Assembly: GCA_947488305.1 (NCBI GenBank)
Contig: CANKZM010000004.1
Location: 253,501-317,500, forward strand
Direction: 5' to 3'
DNA from: an uncultured Roseobacter sp.
GTDB taxonomy: Bacteria > Pseudomonadota > Alphaproteobacteria > Rhodobacterales > Rhodobacteraceae
Length of the DNA stretch: 64,000 bases
Below are positions 43,749-55,834 of the stretch, in pieces. Below the pieces are notes generated by a model. That model was not told where the DNA came from. It ran no database searches and saw nothing but the letters and a program-made list of their open reading frames with translations. The position numbers were made by a program, and so were the translations under genes. The stretch's first letter is position 1. Each line of letters begins with the position of its first letter.

Positions 43749-44459
43749 ATGACAATTCTTAAGGTAGCTGCGACTGCAGCGACATTATCCATCGCAGCAA
43801 GCGCGTCATTTGCCGGGACGCTTGATTACACTGGCCTCGCGGGTAGTGGCGTAGAAATAACCGGTACTGGCATCGGCACGCCTCCTCAGAACGAATTCTA
43901 TGACGGCACCGCGCGGGCGTTCCAAATGAGCGACGCGGGCAACATGCTGGGCTTCGGTGAAAGCTTCATCGCATTCTGCGTAGATTTGCTTGGTACAATC
44001 CGGGACGGAGTGGATTACACCGTTACCGAAACACCATTCATGAGCAAACACTCTTTGAACGCCTATCAGATTGGCAACATCAACAACCTGTATAACGCGA
44101 GCTACGGTGGCCTGGACGTCAACGACGGCGAGCAAGCAGCAGCATTCCAGCTTGCTCTGTGGGATCTTGTTTATGAAGATAACGACGCGGATGTCGGCCT
44201 CGACGTCGGTAAAGTGACAGGTTTTGGTGACCTTGCCTCTGTTACCAACCTTGCCGAGTCCTTCCTGGATGATGCATTGGCATATGCTGGCCCGGCGCTC
44301 TATAAGATCAGCTTCCTCGAAGCTGCCGACGACAGACGCCAAGATCTGGTTACCGCTGAGCTTGCACCGGTTCCAGTCCCTGCAGCAGGTCTGCTTCTTA
44401 TCGGCGGTATCGGCGCACTGGGTGCACTGAAGCGTCGCAAGGCTAAACGCGCCGCGTAA
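43749..44459 (+). CDS. VPLPA-CTERM sorting domain-containing secreted protein
   Basis: The 236-residue protein has an N-terminal signal (MTILKVAATAATLSIAASA, cleavage near FAG) and a C-terminal tripartite sorting signal: the PVPVPAAGLLLIGGIGALG motif and helix, then basic KRRKAKRAA. This is the VPLPA variant of PEP-CTERM, handled by an exosortase and linked in many bacteria to extracellular polysaccharide. The mature part is rich in Asn, Asp and Tyr, typical of exported surface proteins, with two cysteines (FCVDLLG and none elsewhere visible). GGAG precedes the ATG. No exosortase is in the window. It has its own promoter-like region and terminator, so it is a single-gene unit beside the glycan cluster. 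Confidence 0.9.
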   Translation: MTILKVAATAATLSIAASASFAGTLDYTGLAGSGVEITGTGIGTPPQNEFYDGTARAFQMSDAGNMLGFGESFIAFCVDLLGTIRDGVDYTVTETPFMSKHSLNAYQIGNINNLYNASYGGLDVNDGEQAAAFQLALWDLVYEDNDADVGLDVGKVTGFGDLASVTNLAESFLDDALAYAGPALYKISFLEAADDRRQDLVTAELAPVPVPAAGLLLIGGIGALGALKRRKAKRAA

Positions 44460-44480
44460 GCTTTGAGAAATATCTTAGGA

Positions 44481-44508
44481 AAGCGCCCGCTTGTCGGGCG
44501 CTTTTTTT
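44481..44508 (+). terminator. Rho-independent terminator after the VPLPA-CTERM gene
   Basis: AAGCGCCCG (44481-44489) pairs perfectly with CGGGCGCTT (44495-44503) around CTTGT, and a T run continues to 44508. It lies 21 bases after the stop codon and just before the end of the convergent alkB gene. This is a textbook strong terminator. Confidence 0.93.
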
Positions 44509-44511
44509 CGT

Positions 44512-45114
44512 TCAGGTCACAACCCGAAGCGTCAGATTCAAACGGCCCCCTTTGGAAAGTAACGCACTTGACCCAAAGCGGATACGATCAACCCCGTGAT
44601 GCGCCATGCGTGCTGTGCTGCGCATCACCACGACATCACCGGATGTGAGCCAAACTGATTGCGTTTTGTCGTTGCGCGCAGGCCCGCCCATCCGGAAAAG
44701 TCCGTCATCGCCAAGAGATACGGACACCACCGGCCACTCAAAGCTCTTCTCATCCTTGTCCTGGTGAAGACCCATACGCGCACCCTCACCGTAAAAATTA
44801 ATCAGACAACACTCTGGAATGCGACTGACACCGCTGACCTCTTGCCAGATCTTTAGAATGGGTGCCGGAATGGGCGGCCAGCGCATTCCATTCGGATGCA
44901 GACGCGCGTAGCGATACCCTTTTCTGTCCGTAATCCATCCAAAGGGTCCGGCGGCGGTCATCCGCACCGACATTGGCTGCCCTCGCGGCGTGATCGGCTG
45001 CACCAACGGCGCGTGCTGCACCACATTGCGAACCGCAGTGAGCACCTCATGCTGAGCATCTGCGTCGAGATACTCTTTAAAGATGTCAAAGCCCAAAACA
45101 CTCAGTTTTGTCAT
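44512..45114 (-). CDS. alkB: Alpha-ketoglutarate-dependent DNA dealkylase AlkB
   Basis: AlkB oxidatively removes methyl groups from 1-methyladenine and 3-methylcytosine. The 200-residue product keeps the iron site (LHQDKDE and HHGVDRI), the 2-oxoglutarate arginine motif RLNLTLRV at the C-terminus, and INFYGEGARMG. The start is the Met at 45114 (MTKLSVLGFD), giving normal AlkB length; the extra 40 codons of a longer frame do not look coding. The gene is convergent with the VPLPA-CTERM gene and divergent from dnaK. Confidence 0.94.
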   Translation of the reverse strand: MTKLSVLGFDIFKEYLDADAQHEVLTAVRNVVQHAPLVQPITPRGQPMSVRMTAAGPFGWITDRKGYRYARLHPNGMRWPPIPAPILKIWQEVSGVSRIPECCLINFYGEGARMGLHQDKDEKSFEWPVVSVSLGDDGLFRMGGPARNDKTQSVWLTSGDVVVMRSTARMAHHGVDRIRFGSSALLSKGGRLNLTLRVVT

Positions 45115-45182
45115 CCGCACGGCCCCTCTTGCCACAGTATGAAAAATTACAAGAAGAATTCGCCTGCATAAAGAAGTGAAAG

Positions 45183-45211
45183 GTTGCAGCACCCCTAGCC
45201 CCTCCCTATAT
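45183..45211 (+). promoter_or_regulatory. Candidate heat-shock (RpoH-type) promoter for dnaK
   Basis: GTTGCAG near 45183 and CCCTATAT at 45204-45211 resemble the alphaproteobacterial RpoH pattern (a TTG-type -35 and a -10 of the form CCCTATNT) at usual spacing, about 110 bases before dnaK. RpoH control of dnaK is normal in this class. The -35 match is only partial, and no CIRCE repeat is visible here. Confidence 0.35.
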
Positions 45212-45323
45212 ACGCTGCGAACCGCATGAGGCACAGCGCCTCATGTGTCACAGCTTCGGTGCAACGGCGCCATAACGGGCCCAAGCTCCGTGTCATCGCC
45301 TTGAAATAAAAAGGGATCAAAAC

Positions 45324-47234
<1,911 letters not shown>

Positions 47235-47260
47235 GCGCGCGAAACCCGGAACCACTGATT

Positions 47261-47282
47261 GGGCCGACCTCCGGGTCGGCCC
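47261..47282 (+). repeat. Stable hairpin between dnaK and dnaJ
   Basis: GGGCCGACC (47261-47269) pairs perfectly with GGTCGGCCC (47274-47282) around a TCCG tetraloop closed by C-G. No T run follows, so it is not an ordinary terminator. It may protect the dnaK 3' end or reduce dnaJ readthrough; dnaK is usually made in excess over dnaJ. Confidence 0.7.
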
Positions 47283-47308
47283 GTCACGTTCCAATGAGGG
47301 GAAATTGA

Positions 47309-48457
47309 ATGGCAAAACGTGATTATTACGACGTTTTGGGCGTCTCCAAAGGGGCCTCGGCGGACGAAATCAAGAAAGCTTATCGCGGCAAGGCGAAAGA
47401 GCTTCACCCCGACCGCAACAAGGACAACCCGGACGCTGAGACAAAGTTCAAAGAGGCGAATGAAGCCTACGAAATTCTGAAGGATGCGGAAAAGAAAGCA
47501 GCCTATGACCGCTATGGCCATGCGGCCTTTGAAGGCGGCATGGGGGGCGGTGGACGACCCGGTGGTGGTTTCAGCGGTGGACACGCTGATTTCTCTTCCG
47601 CGTTTTCAGACGTATTTGACGATCTCTTTGGCAACTTCGCCGGTGGTCAACGTGGCGGCGGCAATCGTGCGGCCCGCGGATCCGACCTGCGGTATAATCT
47701 TCGGATCAACCTCGAAGAAGCCTTCAGCGGATTGCAAAAGACAATCAATGTTCCGACGTCCATAGGCTGCACAAGCTGCAACGGATCCGGTGCCGAAGGC
47801 GGGTCAGAACCTTCTTCCTGCCCGACGTGTTCTGGCATGGGTAAAGTGCGGGCGCAGCAGGGTTTTTTCACTGTTGAGCGCACCTGTCCGACCTGTTCCG
47901 GCCTTGGTCAGATCATCAAAAACCCATGCAAAAGCTGTCAGGGCGCCGGCCGGGTCGAAAAGGATCGTGCGCTATCGGTCAATATTCCAGCCGGTGTTGA
48001 AACAGGCACACGTATTCGTCTCGCCGGCGAGGGTGAAGCCGGGATGCGCGGCGGGCCGTCAGGTGATCTCTACATCTTTATCGAGGTGGCCGATCACAAA
48101 CTGTTCCAGCGTGAAGGCACCAACCTGTTTTGCCGGGTGCCGGTGTCCATGGCAAAAGCCGCTTTGGGCGGGTCGATCGAAGTCCCGACCATCGACGGCG
48201 GCAGAGGCAGGGTTCAGATCCCGGCTGGCAGCCAATCCGGCCGCCAGATGCGCCTGCGCGGAAAGGGAATGCCTGCCCTGCGTGGCAGTGGCGCTGGCGA
48301 CATGTTCATCGAGCTGGCGGTCGAGACTCCGGTCAACTTGACCGCACGCCAAAAGGAACTTCTGGCAGAGTTCGACGATCTGGCAGAGAACAACAACCCC
48401 GAAACATCCAGCTTCTTTTCCTCGGTAAAGAATTTCTGGGATAGCATGAAGGGGTAG
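47309..48457 (+). CDS. dnaJ: Chaperone protein DnaJ (Hsp40)
   Basis: This 382-residue type I J-protein starts with [20 protein letters not shown] and HPD in [11 protein letters not shown] Gly/Phe-rich linker follows at about 75-110, then the four zinc repeats [24 protein letters not shown] and CKSCQGAG, and a C-terminal substrate/dimerisation domain. It stimulates DnaK ATPase and delivers clients. GAGGGGAAA precedes the ATG. The dnaK-dnaJ order is standard. Confidence 0.98.
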   Translation: MAKRDYYDVLGVSKGASADEIKKAYRGKAKELHPDRNKDNPDAETKFKEANEAYEILKDAEKKAAYDRYGHAAFEGGMGGGGRPGGGFSGGHADFSSAFSDVFDDLFGNFAGGQRGGGNRAARGSDLRYNLRINLEEAFSGLQKTINVPTSIGCTSCNGSGAEGGSEPSSCPTCSGMGKVRAQQGFFTVERTCPTCSGLGQIIKNPCKSCQGAGRVEKDRALSVNIPAGVETGTRIRLAGEGEAGMRGGPSGDLYIFIEVADHKLFQREGTNLFCRVPVSMAKAALGGSIEVPTIDGGRGRVQIPAGSQSGRQMRLRGKGMPALRGSGAGDMFIELAVETPVNLTARQKELLAEFDDLAENNNPETSSFFSSVKNFWDSMKG

Positions 48458-48584
48458 ATCCGATATTGGGAACGCTCCGATGAGGGCGTTACCCGGTGCG
48501 GAGCCTCTTGCCCTGCCCAATTGTGTCACTCTGGATCTCAGCCAATTAACCATCCGGAAACCATATCGTCGCTACGCTTTCGGG

Positions 48585-49346
48585 ATGACACAGGACCCGA
48601 ATTCCTTTTCTGAAGCCCCGCTTCCATTCCTGCTGGACGAGGCGGAGCCGCTACCGTTGTCACCCGGTAAACCGCCGTCGTACATCGCCGATCATCGCAA
48701 ACGGTTGCGAAACCGTTTCATGCTGGGTGGTGCGGCTGCCATGCCTGATTACGAGATGTTGGAACTTGTTCTGTTCAGAGCGATCCCAAGGCGCGATGTC
48801 AAACCGCTTGCCCACGCTCTGATGGAACGTTTCGGCGATTTTAACAGGGTTCTGACAGCGCCACCGGAACGACTACGCGACGTTTCTGGGGTTGGTGACG
48901 CAGTCATCACAGAACTCAAAATTGTGGAAGCTGCCGCGCATCGCATGGCCCGCGCACGCATCCTTCAACAGCACGTACTCAGCAGCTGGGATGCGCTGCT
49001 CGACTATTGCCACACCACAATGGCGCACCGGGAAACGGAACAATTTCGCGTGCTCTTTCTCGACCGAAAAAACACCGTTATTGCTGATGAAGAGCAAGCA
49101 AAAGGAACTGTTGACCACGTGCCTGTCTACCCGCGCGAAGTCGCCAAACGCGCGCTGGAGCTAAATGCCAGTGCTCTGATTCTGGTACATAATCATCCAT
49201 CTGGCGACCCGACGCCCTCTGACGCGGATATCTCGATGACAGATCAGATCAATGTTGCCTGCGGTGCATTGGGGATCACGTTGCACGACCACCTTATCAT
49301 CGGGAAGTCGAATGAGCTGAGCTTCAGATCGGAAGGATATCTGTAG
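48585..49346 (+). CDS. radC: RadC-family JAB/MPN protein
   Basis: The 253-residue protein has a helix-hairpin-helix-like N-terminus (RLRDVSGVGDAVITELKIVE) and the JAMM metal motif HNHPSGDPTPSDAD with an upstream catalytic Glu region (NTVIADEEQAKGTVDHVPVY). The historical link to DNA repair is weak; the true role is unknown. The start at 48585 gives the normal length; an upstream Met at 48480 would add 35 unrelated residues. It follows dnaJ but has its own spacer. Confidence 0.93.
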   Translation: MTQDPNSFSEAPLPFLLDEAEPLPLSPGKPPSYIADHRKRLRNRFMLGGAAAMPDYEMLELVLFRAIPRRDVKPLAHALMERFGDFNRVLTAPPERLRDVSGVGDAVITELKIVEAAAHRMARARILQQHVLSSWDALLDYCHTTMAHRETEQFRVLFLDRKNTVIADEEQAKGTVDHVPVYPREVAKRALELNASALILVHNHPSGDPTPSDADISMTDQINVACGALGITLHDHLIIGKSNELSFRSEGYL

Positions 49347-49348
49347 GC

Positions 49349-50908
49349 CTAACGCACCCAGACTTCGACCCTTCGGTTCGCCTTCCTGCCCCAGGCACTA
49401 TCGTCACATGCCAGTGGCATCGCTTCGCCAAAAGCATCTGCAAGCAAAGCGACTTGCGCCAGATCCGCCGTTTCAGCGGCTTGCTGAACGGCATCTCGAA
49501 CAGCTTCCGCGCGCGACAATGCGATCTGTCTATTTAGGTCAGCGGGGCCGTCTCCGTCGCTGAATCCAACGAAAAACAATTGTCGACCATCAAAGCGCCC
49601 TTGCTCGAGGTCGCGCGCCAGCTGAACGATATTCGACCGCGATTGCGCATCCATGCGCGCCGATCCAGCCTCAAAGCGGAACGATATTGTGAGCCGTTTC
49701 ATCGGTGTCAAACGGTCGACCATACGCTGAAGCTCAGACAATGAAACTTCCGGACCCGCCGCGGAAATTGCATTGGCAAATCGGTCACCTTGCTGGTTAA
49801 CCGGCACTTCCTCCAGCGCCTGATCCACGAACCCGGAACGGCGAATGACGACCTGAGCAGTTTGCCCCCTCACAAAGGAAAGAAATTCGCGCCCGATCTT
49901 GGGCAATCGCCGTGCAGGTGTATAAAGAAACATAGGCGCAGTAAGCGGGTAATCTTCTGTTTTTATTGATCTTCTGGTGGCTCGCAAAACCCTACCGCAA
50001 GGCCCTTTCAATATCAGCGGCTGCGCTCTGCCCACCTCAGCATAGCTGGCGACACCAAATGCAAACGGGTCTTCTGAGACGGCTTCTGCCAATGCGGCAC
50101 CGCGGGCGTGACGGGTGACATTCTCATCCATGTTCAGGTTGACCGGCCCCAAGATACGATCTTCCGTTGCCTGTCCCAATCCTGTTCGGATGGACGGCGC
50201 ATGCAATGCGATTGGCGCGTTTGCGCCCCCCAGCGCTGCCCAATTCTTGATCTCACCAGCGAAGACCCTTGCCAGATCAAGTGGAGATATTTCACGGACG
50301 GGGTTTTGGGGTGAGACTACAGGCACAATTGCGTCAAGTGCCAGGACACGAGACCGATTTTGTGCGGTCATATCACCCATGCCCGCCTCAAAGGCCCGAT
50401 CACGTTCATTGGGGCGGATTTCCCGAAGCGACATTACGACATCCGCTTCATTGGCAAGCAGATCGGCAAAACCTTCGTCAGAATTCGTGACGCGAAACCG
50501 GAACTCCGCCACACGTTTCTCTGTGCGGCTGTCAGTCAGAACATATCTGAAATGGGTCGCGTCTTCATCAATGCGCTCCGTCTGATACCCGTTTCGCTGA
50601 CCATAACCTTCCAACAGAGCCGGCATCAGAACCGCCCCCATTGTAGCGCTACCGGAGACCGACAATTCAGCGATGAAGTCCTGAAGGTTCGGACATCCAG
50701 GACCTGCGCATGTGATCCCGGAACCGTCGACGGTTAGTTCACCGTAGATTGTCTGAACGCGGTAAAACTCACCATCATATCCAAGTAGCGTGCCGGCAAT
50801 TTCGACATCTCCGTCTTGAGAGGTAAGCGTGACATCTTGCGCCTGAACACTGGTCCCGCCGGCCCAAAGGAAGTATGCCGCGAAGATCGCCACATGTCGC
50901 AATCGCAT
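49349..50908 (-). CDS. Phosphate-binding-like periplasmic protein fused to OmpA domain
   Basis: The 519-residue exported protein begins with a signal peptide (RLRHVAIFAAYFLWAGGTSVQAQ). A region at about 100-350 resembles the PstS-type substrate-binding fold (GSATMGAVLMPALLEGYGQ; IVPVVSPQNPVREISPLDL). A C-terminal OmpA-type peptidoglycan-binding domain starts FRFEAGSARMDAQSRSNIVQ and continues VGFSDGDGPADLNRQIALSR. Tethering a binding protein to murein is unusual. The start at 50908 is set by the signal peptide. It is preceded after 23 bases by an unknown exported protein, with which it is probably co-transcribed. Confidence 0.85.
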   Translation of the reverse strand: MRLRHVAIFAAYFLWAGGTSVQAQDVTLTSQDGDVEIAGTLLGYDGEFYRVQTIYGELTVDGSGITCAGPGCPNLQDFIAELSVSGSATMGAVLMPALLEGYGQRNGYQTERIDEDATHFRYVLTDSRTEKRVAEFRFRVTNSDEGFADLLANEADVVMSLREIRPNERDRAFEAGMGDMTAQNRSRVLALDAIVPVVSPQNPVREISPLDLARVFAGEIKNWAALGGANAPIALHAPSIRTGLGQATEDRILGPVNLNMDENVTRHARGAALAEAVSEDPFAFGVASYAEVGRAQPLILKGPCGRVLRATRRSIKTEDYPLTAPMFLYTPARRLPKIGREFLSFVRGQTAQVVIRRSGFVDQALEEVPVNQQGDRFANAISAAGPEVSLSELQRMVDRLTPMKRLTISFRFEAGSARMDAQSRSNIVQLARDLEQGRFDGRQLFFVGFSDGDGPADLNRQIALSRAEAVRDAVQQAAETADLAQVALLADAFGEAMPLACDDSAWGRKANRRVEVWVR

Positions 50909-50931
50909 GTCGACAAGTCCCTGTGCCAGTT

Positions 50932-51969
50932 TTACTTGCTGGCAACTGTCAGGTTTTGGAGCAAATTGTTCAACACCAGAAAACGACCTACGGCACCGCA
51001 ATCGGGCATCGACAGTAAAAGTTCCTGTGCGGAGACCCTTTTGCCTGCGTTGAATTGCAACGCTGCTGCTTGAATGCGTTTGCCGCAGTTTTCAGTCGTC
51101 ACCTCGGCTTCGACGGTCAGATTTACTGACGAACCTGTCTGAGTATGCACCGACGGAAAGGTATAAACCTCGGCGCGCATCGGGTCCGGCAGGTTTGGGT
51201 CTCCCAGAACAGTCAAATACCCGCCAACGCCGCGCGAAATTGCTGAAACGTCACGCGCCGATCCTGACCAGACATGACCTTCCTCGCCATAGTCCGACCC
51301 CATTTCTCGCGCATGAAGCTGAACGCCGGCATCGCCGTGCCATTGCACGATCACACGGTTGAAAAATACTGCCGTATCGACCTGCGCCTCGGCGACCTCG
51401 GTTCGCCCATTGGGAAAGGATGCGGCGATCTGCGCATTTTCTGACAAAGCCGGTAGAAGGAAAGATAGCTGACCTTCGACCGACAGCTTTTCTGCGAACA
51501 GCAACCCGTTGTGACTGAAAGTAATTTCCTGATCGGCAAAACAAGGCGCGCTTACAGACAGCAATACCATTGCGGCATCTGCTGGTTCTGCATCAATTCG
51601 AATGGGGCAGTCACCTGCGTCGCCATCAAGCGCCAAAAGCCCGGAGTTTTCTGCCTGGTCTTCGGTCATACCACCTGCCGAAGCGCGAACAAGAAGCTCC
51701 GCTGGTGCAACATTCTTAGGTGTCGGGATACCGGCGGATGTATGTGTGATTGACCTGACCTCAAACGGTTTCGCGGGTCGAGATGTTATGAAGTCGTAAG
51801 AAGACACACGACTGACAGGCCGTCCGACCAAATTTGCTGACGTGAGCGGCGTCAGTTCGCCCGATGCATACCGCGCATCAGCAACGTCACCACTTTGCAT
51901 CATAAATCCGATACCGATAGCACAACCAAATGTGCTTATTACCGTAATAACTTCGGCGGTCCGAGACAT
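50932..51969 (-). CDS. Conserved exported protein of unknown function
   Basis: The 345-residue protein has one N-terminal hydrophobic segment (VITVISTFGCAIGIGFMM) and then a largely beta-rich periplasmic region. Several cysteines could pair, in CPIRIDAEP, SAPCFADQ, TENCGKRIQ and MPDCGAVGR. The C-terminal part is predominantly helical (LQFNAGKRVSAQELLLSM). Homologues are common in Rhodobacteraceae beside secA, sometimes annotated loosely as translocase, but I see no motif that supports that. It lies upstream of the binding-protein/OmpA fusion and probably works with it. Confidence 0.75.
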   Translation of the reverse strand: MSRTAEVITVISTFGCAIGIGFMMQSGDVADARYASGELTPLTSANLVGRPVSRVSSYDFITSRPAKPFEVRSITHTSAGIPTPKNVAPAELLVRASAGGMTEDQAENSGLLALDGDAGDCPIRIDAEPADAAMVLLSVSAPCFADQEITFSHNGLLFAEKLSVEGQLSFLLPALSENAQIAASFPNGRTEVAEAQVDTAVFFNRVIVQWHGDAGVQLHAREMGSDYGEEGHVWSGSARDVSAISRGVGGYLTVLGDPNLPDPMRAEVYTFPSVHTQTGSSVNLTVEAEVTTENCGKRIQAAALQFNAGKRVSAQELLLSMPDCGAVGRFLVLNNLLQNLTVASK

Positions 51970-52075
51970 CGTAAAAAACCTTCCACCATTTGGAACAACA
52001 TGGTTAATGAAAGGTAAACGCGGCTCAGATATGACGCGCTAAGGGAGTCATTCGGGCAAGAACAAGGCGTGGGAC

Positions 52076-54802
52076 TTAGATCAACCGCCCATGACAATGT
52101 TTGAACTTTTTGCCTGACCCACAGGGACACGGCTCGTTACGCCCCGGATTTCCCCAGGTGCTCGGGTCATCTTCGACAAATTCAGCCTGAACCTCACCTT
52201 GCGCTGCTGCAGGAGCTGGTTCGGGCGTTTCAGACGCGGGCGCGGCCGCAGCAGCTGCTGCCGCCTGAGCCATCGCTTGCTGTGCGCGTATCTGTTCGAC
52301 CATTGCCCGCTGCTCTTCCTCGGTCATCGGACGGATCTGCGACAGCTTTTGCGTCACATCCTCACGCAGGCCATCGAGCAGCCCTTCAAAGAGCTGGAAC
52401 GACTCATTCTTATATTCATTCAGGGGATCACGTTGCGCGTAACCGCGGAATCCGACAACGGAACGAAGATGCTCCAGCGTCAGTAGGTGTTCGCGCCATT
52501 TTGCGTCGATCGCTTGCAACAGAAGCTGTTTCTCGATGTTGCGCATGTTTTCGGGACCGAACTGCTCCGCCTTTTCCTTCATGAACGCATCGGTGGCTTC
52601 GACCAGGCGTTCGCGGATCACCTCGTCATCCACACCCTCTTCTTCGACCCACTCAAGCACTGGCACCTGGATGCCCAACTTTTCTGTCACATCCGTGTTC
52701 AGGCCTTCAGCGTCCCATTGGTCTGCGTAGGTGTTGGGCGGCAAGTGCACTTCGATAAGGTCATCAATGACCTGCTCGCGCATGTCGGTTGTAATCTCAG
52801 ACAGGTCTGACGCTTCCATGATCTCACGGCGCTGCCCAAAGATGACCTTTCGCTGTTCGTTCATCACATCGTCAAACTTCAGCAGTTGCTTGCGAATGTC
52901 AAAGTTTCGGCCCTCGACCTTTGCCTGAGCGCGTTCAAGCGACTTGTTGACCCAAGGATGCACGATGGCTTCGCCCTCTTTCAGACCAAGCGTCTTGAGC
53001 ACTTTTTCAAGCCGCTCGGACCCGAAGATCCGCATCAGGTCGTCTTCAAGGCTCAGGAAGAAGGACGACCGACCAGGGTCACCCTGACGGCCAGAGCGTC
53101 CCCGCAGCTGATTGTCGATCCGGCGGCTTTCGTGGCGCTCGGACGCCAGAACGTAGAGGCCGCCTGCTTCCAGCACCTTGGCTTTCTCGCCGGCATGTTC
53201 CGCTTCGATTTTGGCGCGCAATGCGTCCGGATCCGCTTCGGGGTCTTCAGCAATGGCGTTCATCACCTGCATATCGACGTTACCGCCCAGCTGAATGTCT
53301 GTGCCGCGCCCAGCCATGTTGGTGGCGATGGTAACCGCTCCGAACTTGCCTGCATCCGCGACGATCTGAGCTTCTTGTTCGTGCTGACGCGCGTTCAGGA
53401 CGTTGTGTTCGATACCGGCCTGCGTGAGCATATTGCTCAGCATCTCGGACTTCTCGATCGAGGTCGTCCCAACCAGAACAGGTTGGCCACGCTCATGGCT
53501 TTCCTTGATCTGCTCCAGCATCGCTTCGTATTTCTCACGCGCTGTCCGGTAAACCTGGTCATCTTCGTCAACACGGGCGATGGGCATGTTTGTCGGCACT
53601 TCGACAACGCCGAGACCGTAGATTTCCATGAATTCCTCAGCTTCCGTCGCAGCCGTACCGGTCATCCCGGCCAGCTTGTCATAGAGACGGAAGTAGTTTT
53701 GGAAGGTTACAGAAGCCAGTGTGACGTTCTCCGGACGGATCGCGACGCCTTCCTTGGCTTCGATGGCCTGATGCAGACCGTCCGACAACCGGCGTCCCGG
53801 CATCATGCGTCCAGTGAATTCATCAATCAAGACGACGTTGTCATCGCGTACGATATAGTCTTTGTCGCGTTGGAAAAGCTTATGTGCGCGCAGACCCTGG
53901 TTGATGTGATGTACAATCGTTGTGCTTTCGGGGTCGTAAAGGGATTGCCCCTCTTCCAGAAGCCCCCGCGTTTGCAGGGTCTCTTCAAGAAATTCGTTAC
54001 CCTCGTCAGTGAAGGTGACGTTGCGCGTCTTTTCGTCCAGCTCGAAGTGTTCGTCCTGCACTAAGGGAATCACTTCGTCGATGGTCTTGTAAAGCTCCGA
54101 GCGGTCCTGCGCGGGGCCGGAAATGATCAACGGCGTACGTGCCTCGTCGATCAGGATGCTGTCGACCTCATCCACGATCGCGTAATTGTGGTAGCGTTGA
54201 TAAATCTGGTCGAGTTCAGGCTTCATGTTGTCGCGCAGATAGTCGAAACCCAATTCATTGTTGGTCGCATAAGTGATGTCGCTCTTATACGCCGCGCGTT
54301 TTTCTTCCTCAGGCATTTCCGAATAGGCCACCCCGGTTGTCAGTCCGAGCGCTTCGAAAACCTTGCCCATCCACGCCGCGTCACGTTTGGCGAGATATTC
54401 GTTTACGGTAACAATATGCACGCCTTTACCTGTCAGAGCGTTCAGGTAGGCTGCGAAGGTCGCGGTCAAAGTCTTGCCTTCACCTGTCTTTTGCTCGGCG
54501 ATGTTGCCCTGATGCAAGAAGATCGCACCCATGAGCTGCGTGTCGAAGGCCCGAAGCCCCAGCGCACGGCGCGCGGCTTCACGACAGTTGGCGAAAGCAT
54601 CCGGCAGCAAATCATCGAGGTTCTCACCGTCCTTTGCGCGCTTGCGGAACTCTTCTGTCTTTTCTTTTAGCCCTTCATCGCTGAGCGCTTCGTACTCAGG
54701 TTCCAATGCGTTTATTTGGGCGACCAGCGGTCGAACAGATTTTACTCTACGGTCATTGGGCGAGCCAAAGATCTTTTTCGTGATTGTTCCAATGCCCAGC
54801 AT
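52076..54802 (-). CDS. secA: Preprotein translocase ATPase SecA
   Basis: This is the motor of the Sec export pathway. The 908-residue product has Walker [11 protein letters not shown], the DEAD-like [16 protein letters not shown], helicase motif [13 protein letters not shown], and GRAGRQGDPG-type [20 protein letters not shown]. The C-terminal linker is alanine-rich ([14 protein letters not shown]), and the zinc-binding SEC-C motif [14 protein letters not shown] closes the protein. The start at 54802 is preferred: GGAGAG lies just upstream and [13 protein letters not shown] is family-like. It is divergent from the parvulin gene. Confidence 0.98.
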   Translation of the reverse strand: MLGIGTITKKIFGSPNDRRVKSVRPLVAQINALEPEYEALSDEGLKEKTEEFRKRAKDGENLDDLLPDAFANCREAARRALGLRAFDTQLMGAIFLHQGNIAEQKTGEGKTLTATFAAYLNALTGKGVHIVTVNEYLAKRDAAWMGKVFEALGLTTGVAYSEMPEEEKRAAYKSDITYATNNELGFDYLRDNMKPELDQIYQRYHNYAIVDEVDSILIDEARTPLIISGPAQDRSELYKTIDEVIPLVQDEHFELDEKTRNVTFTDEGNEFLEETLQTRGLLEEGQSLYDPESTTIVHHINQGLRAHKLFQRDKDYIVRDDNVVLIDEFTGRMMPGRRLSDGLHQAIEAKEGVAIRPENVTLASVTFQNYFRLYDKLAGMTGTAATEAEEFMEIYGLGVVEVPTNMPIARVDEDDQVYRTAREKYEAMLEQIKESHERGQPVLVGTTSIEKSEMLSNMLTQAGIEHNVLNARQHEQEAQIVADAGKFGAVTIATNMAGRGTDIQLGGNVDMQVMNAIAEDPEADPDALRAKIEAEHAGEKAKVLEAGGLYVLASERHESRRIDNQLRGRSGRQGDPGRSSFFLSLEDDLMRIFGSERLEKVLKTLGLKEGEAIVHPWVNKSLERAQAKVEGRNFDIRKQLLKFDDVMNEQRKVIFGQRREIMEASDLSEITTDMREQVIDDLIEVHLPPNTYADQWDAEGLNTDVTEKLGIQVPVLEWVEEEGVDDEVIRERLVEATDAFMKEKAEQFGPENMRNIEKQLLLQAIDAKWREHLLTLEHLRSVVGFRGYAQRDPLNEYKNESFQLFEGLLDGLREDVTQKLSQIRPMTEEEQRAMVEQIRAQQAMAQAAAAAAAAPASETPEPAPAAAQGEVQAEFVEDDPSTWGNPGRNEPCPCGSGKKFKHCHGRLI

Positions 54803-54976
54803 GCGCTCTCCAGCCGAAGGTACGAGGGTTGGCACTGATCTGCTTGCTCGCGCGCGCCGCAACCCATAAAAACTATTTGAACGCCACACTCTTGCAGCGC
54901 CACACGCGGGATGTAAGGGTCGCGCCAAACCGTGTCAATGTTGCGCCCCGCAGCAGCCCCTTCATAGGACGAATCC

Positions 54977-55831
54977 ATGCAAAAACATCTCAATCTTCTG
55001 GCCGTTACGGTATTTGCGGCCAGTCTCTCCATTCCTGCCCTCGCACAAGAGACCAAAGCGCCAAGCGCAGACACCGTGATGGCAATCGTGAATGGCGAAG
55101 AGATCACGCTGGGCCACATGATCGCGGCACGCGCGACACTGCCACAACAATATGACAATGCACCGCCCGAACAGCTTTTTGCGGGAATTCTACAGCAGCT
55201 CATTCAGCAAACCGCTTTGGCCCAAAGCGTTGAAGCGCTTCCAGGGATCGTTGCTTTGACCCTTGAGAACGAGGCGAGGTCTCTCAAGGCTGCGGCAGCC
55301 GTTGAAGAGGCCATGGAAGATGCGGTGTCTGAAGAAGATCTTCAGGCACTCTACGAAGAGCGGTACAGCAATTTCGAAGCGCAGGAAGAATTTAACGCGT
55401 CTCATATTCTTGTTGAAACGCAGGAAGAAGCCCTTGCGATCAAGGAAGCTCTCGATGGCGGTGCAAGTTTTGCGGCAACCGCCCGTGAGAAATCCACCGG
55501 CCCTTCCGGCCCCAATGGCGGCGAATTGGGCTGGTTCGGCACCGGTATGATGGTACCCACGTTCGAAGCTGCGGTAATAGCGCTTGAAGTTGATGAAGTC
55601 TCCGGGCCGGTTGAAACTCAATTCGGGTGGCACATCATCAAATTGAACGATTTGCGCAAGACCGAAGTACCATCGCTTGAAAGCGTGCGGGATGAATTGA
55701 CGGGAGAACTCAACAACGCGGCTGCGCGAGACATCATCAGTTCGGCAGCAGATGAGGCAGAGCTGGTTATCCCGGAAAACGCAGACATCGACCCTGCCAT
55801 CCTGAGCCAGCGCGACCTTCTGGATCAATAA
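54977..55831 (+). CDS. Periplasmic parvulin-type peptidyl-prolyl isomerase
   Basis: The 284-residue protein has a signal peptide (LLAVTVFAASLSIPALAQE), a helical N-terminal chaperone-like part, and a parvulin domain at about 135-230 (FNASHILVETQEEALAIKE; GELGWFGTGMMVPTFEAAV; TQFGWHIIKLND). It helps outer-membrane and periplasmic proteins fold after Sec export, which fits its position opposite secA. The overall layout is PpiC/PrsA-like rather than SurA, with only one parvulin domain. It ends three bases before argJ. Confidence 0.93.
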   Translation: MQKHLNLLAVTVFAASLSIPALAQETKAPSADTVMAIVNGEEITLGHMIAARATLPQQYDNAPPEQLFAGILQQLIQQTALAQSVEALPGIVALTLENEARSLKAAAAVEEAMEDAVSEEDLQALYEERYSNFEAQEEFNASHILVETQEEALAIKEALDGGASFAATAREKSTGPSGPNGGELGWFGTGMMVPTFEAAVIALEVDEVSGPVETQFGWHIIKLNDLRKTEVPSLESVRDELTGELNNAAARDIISSAADEAELVIPENADIDPAILSQRDLLDQ

Positions 55832-55834
55832 GAA

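Noticed and set aside
52886-54064. 392-codon plus-strand ORF opposite secA
   Set aside because: A shadow of secA with no ribosome-binding site or domain; the secA motifs explain the region.
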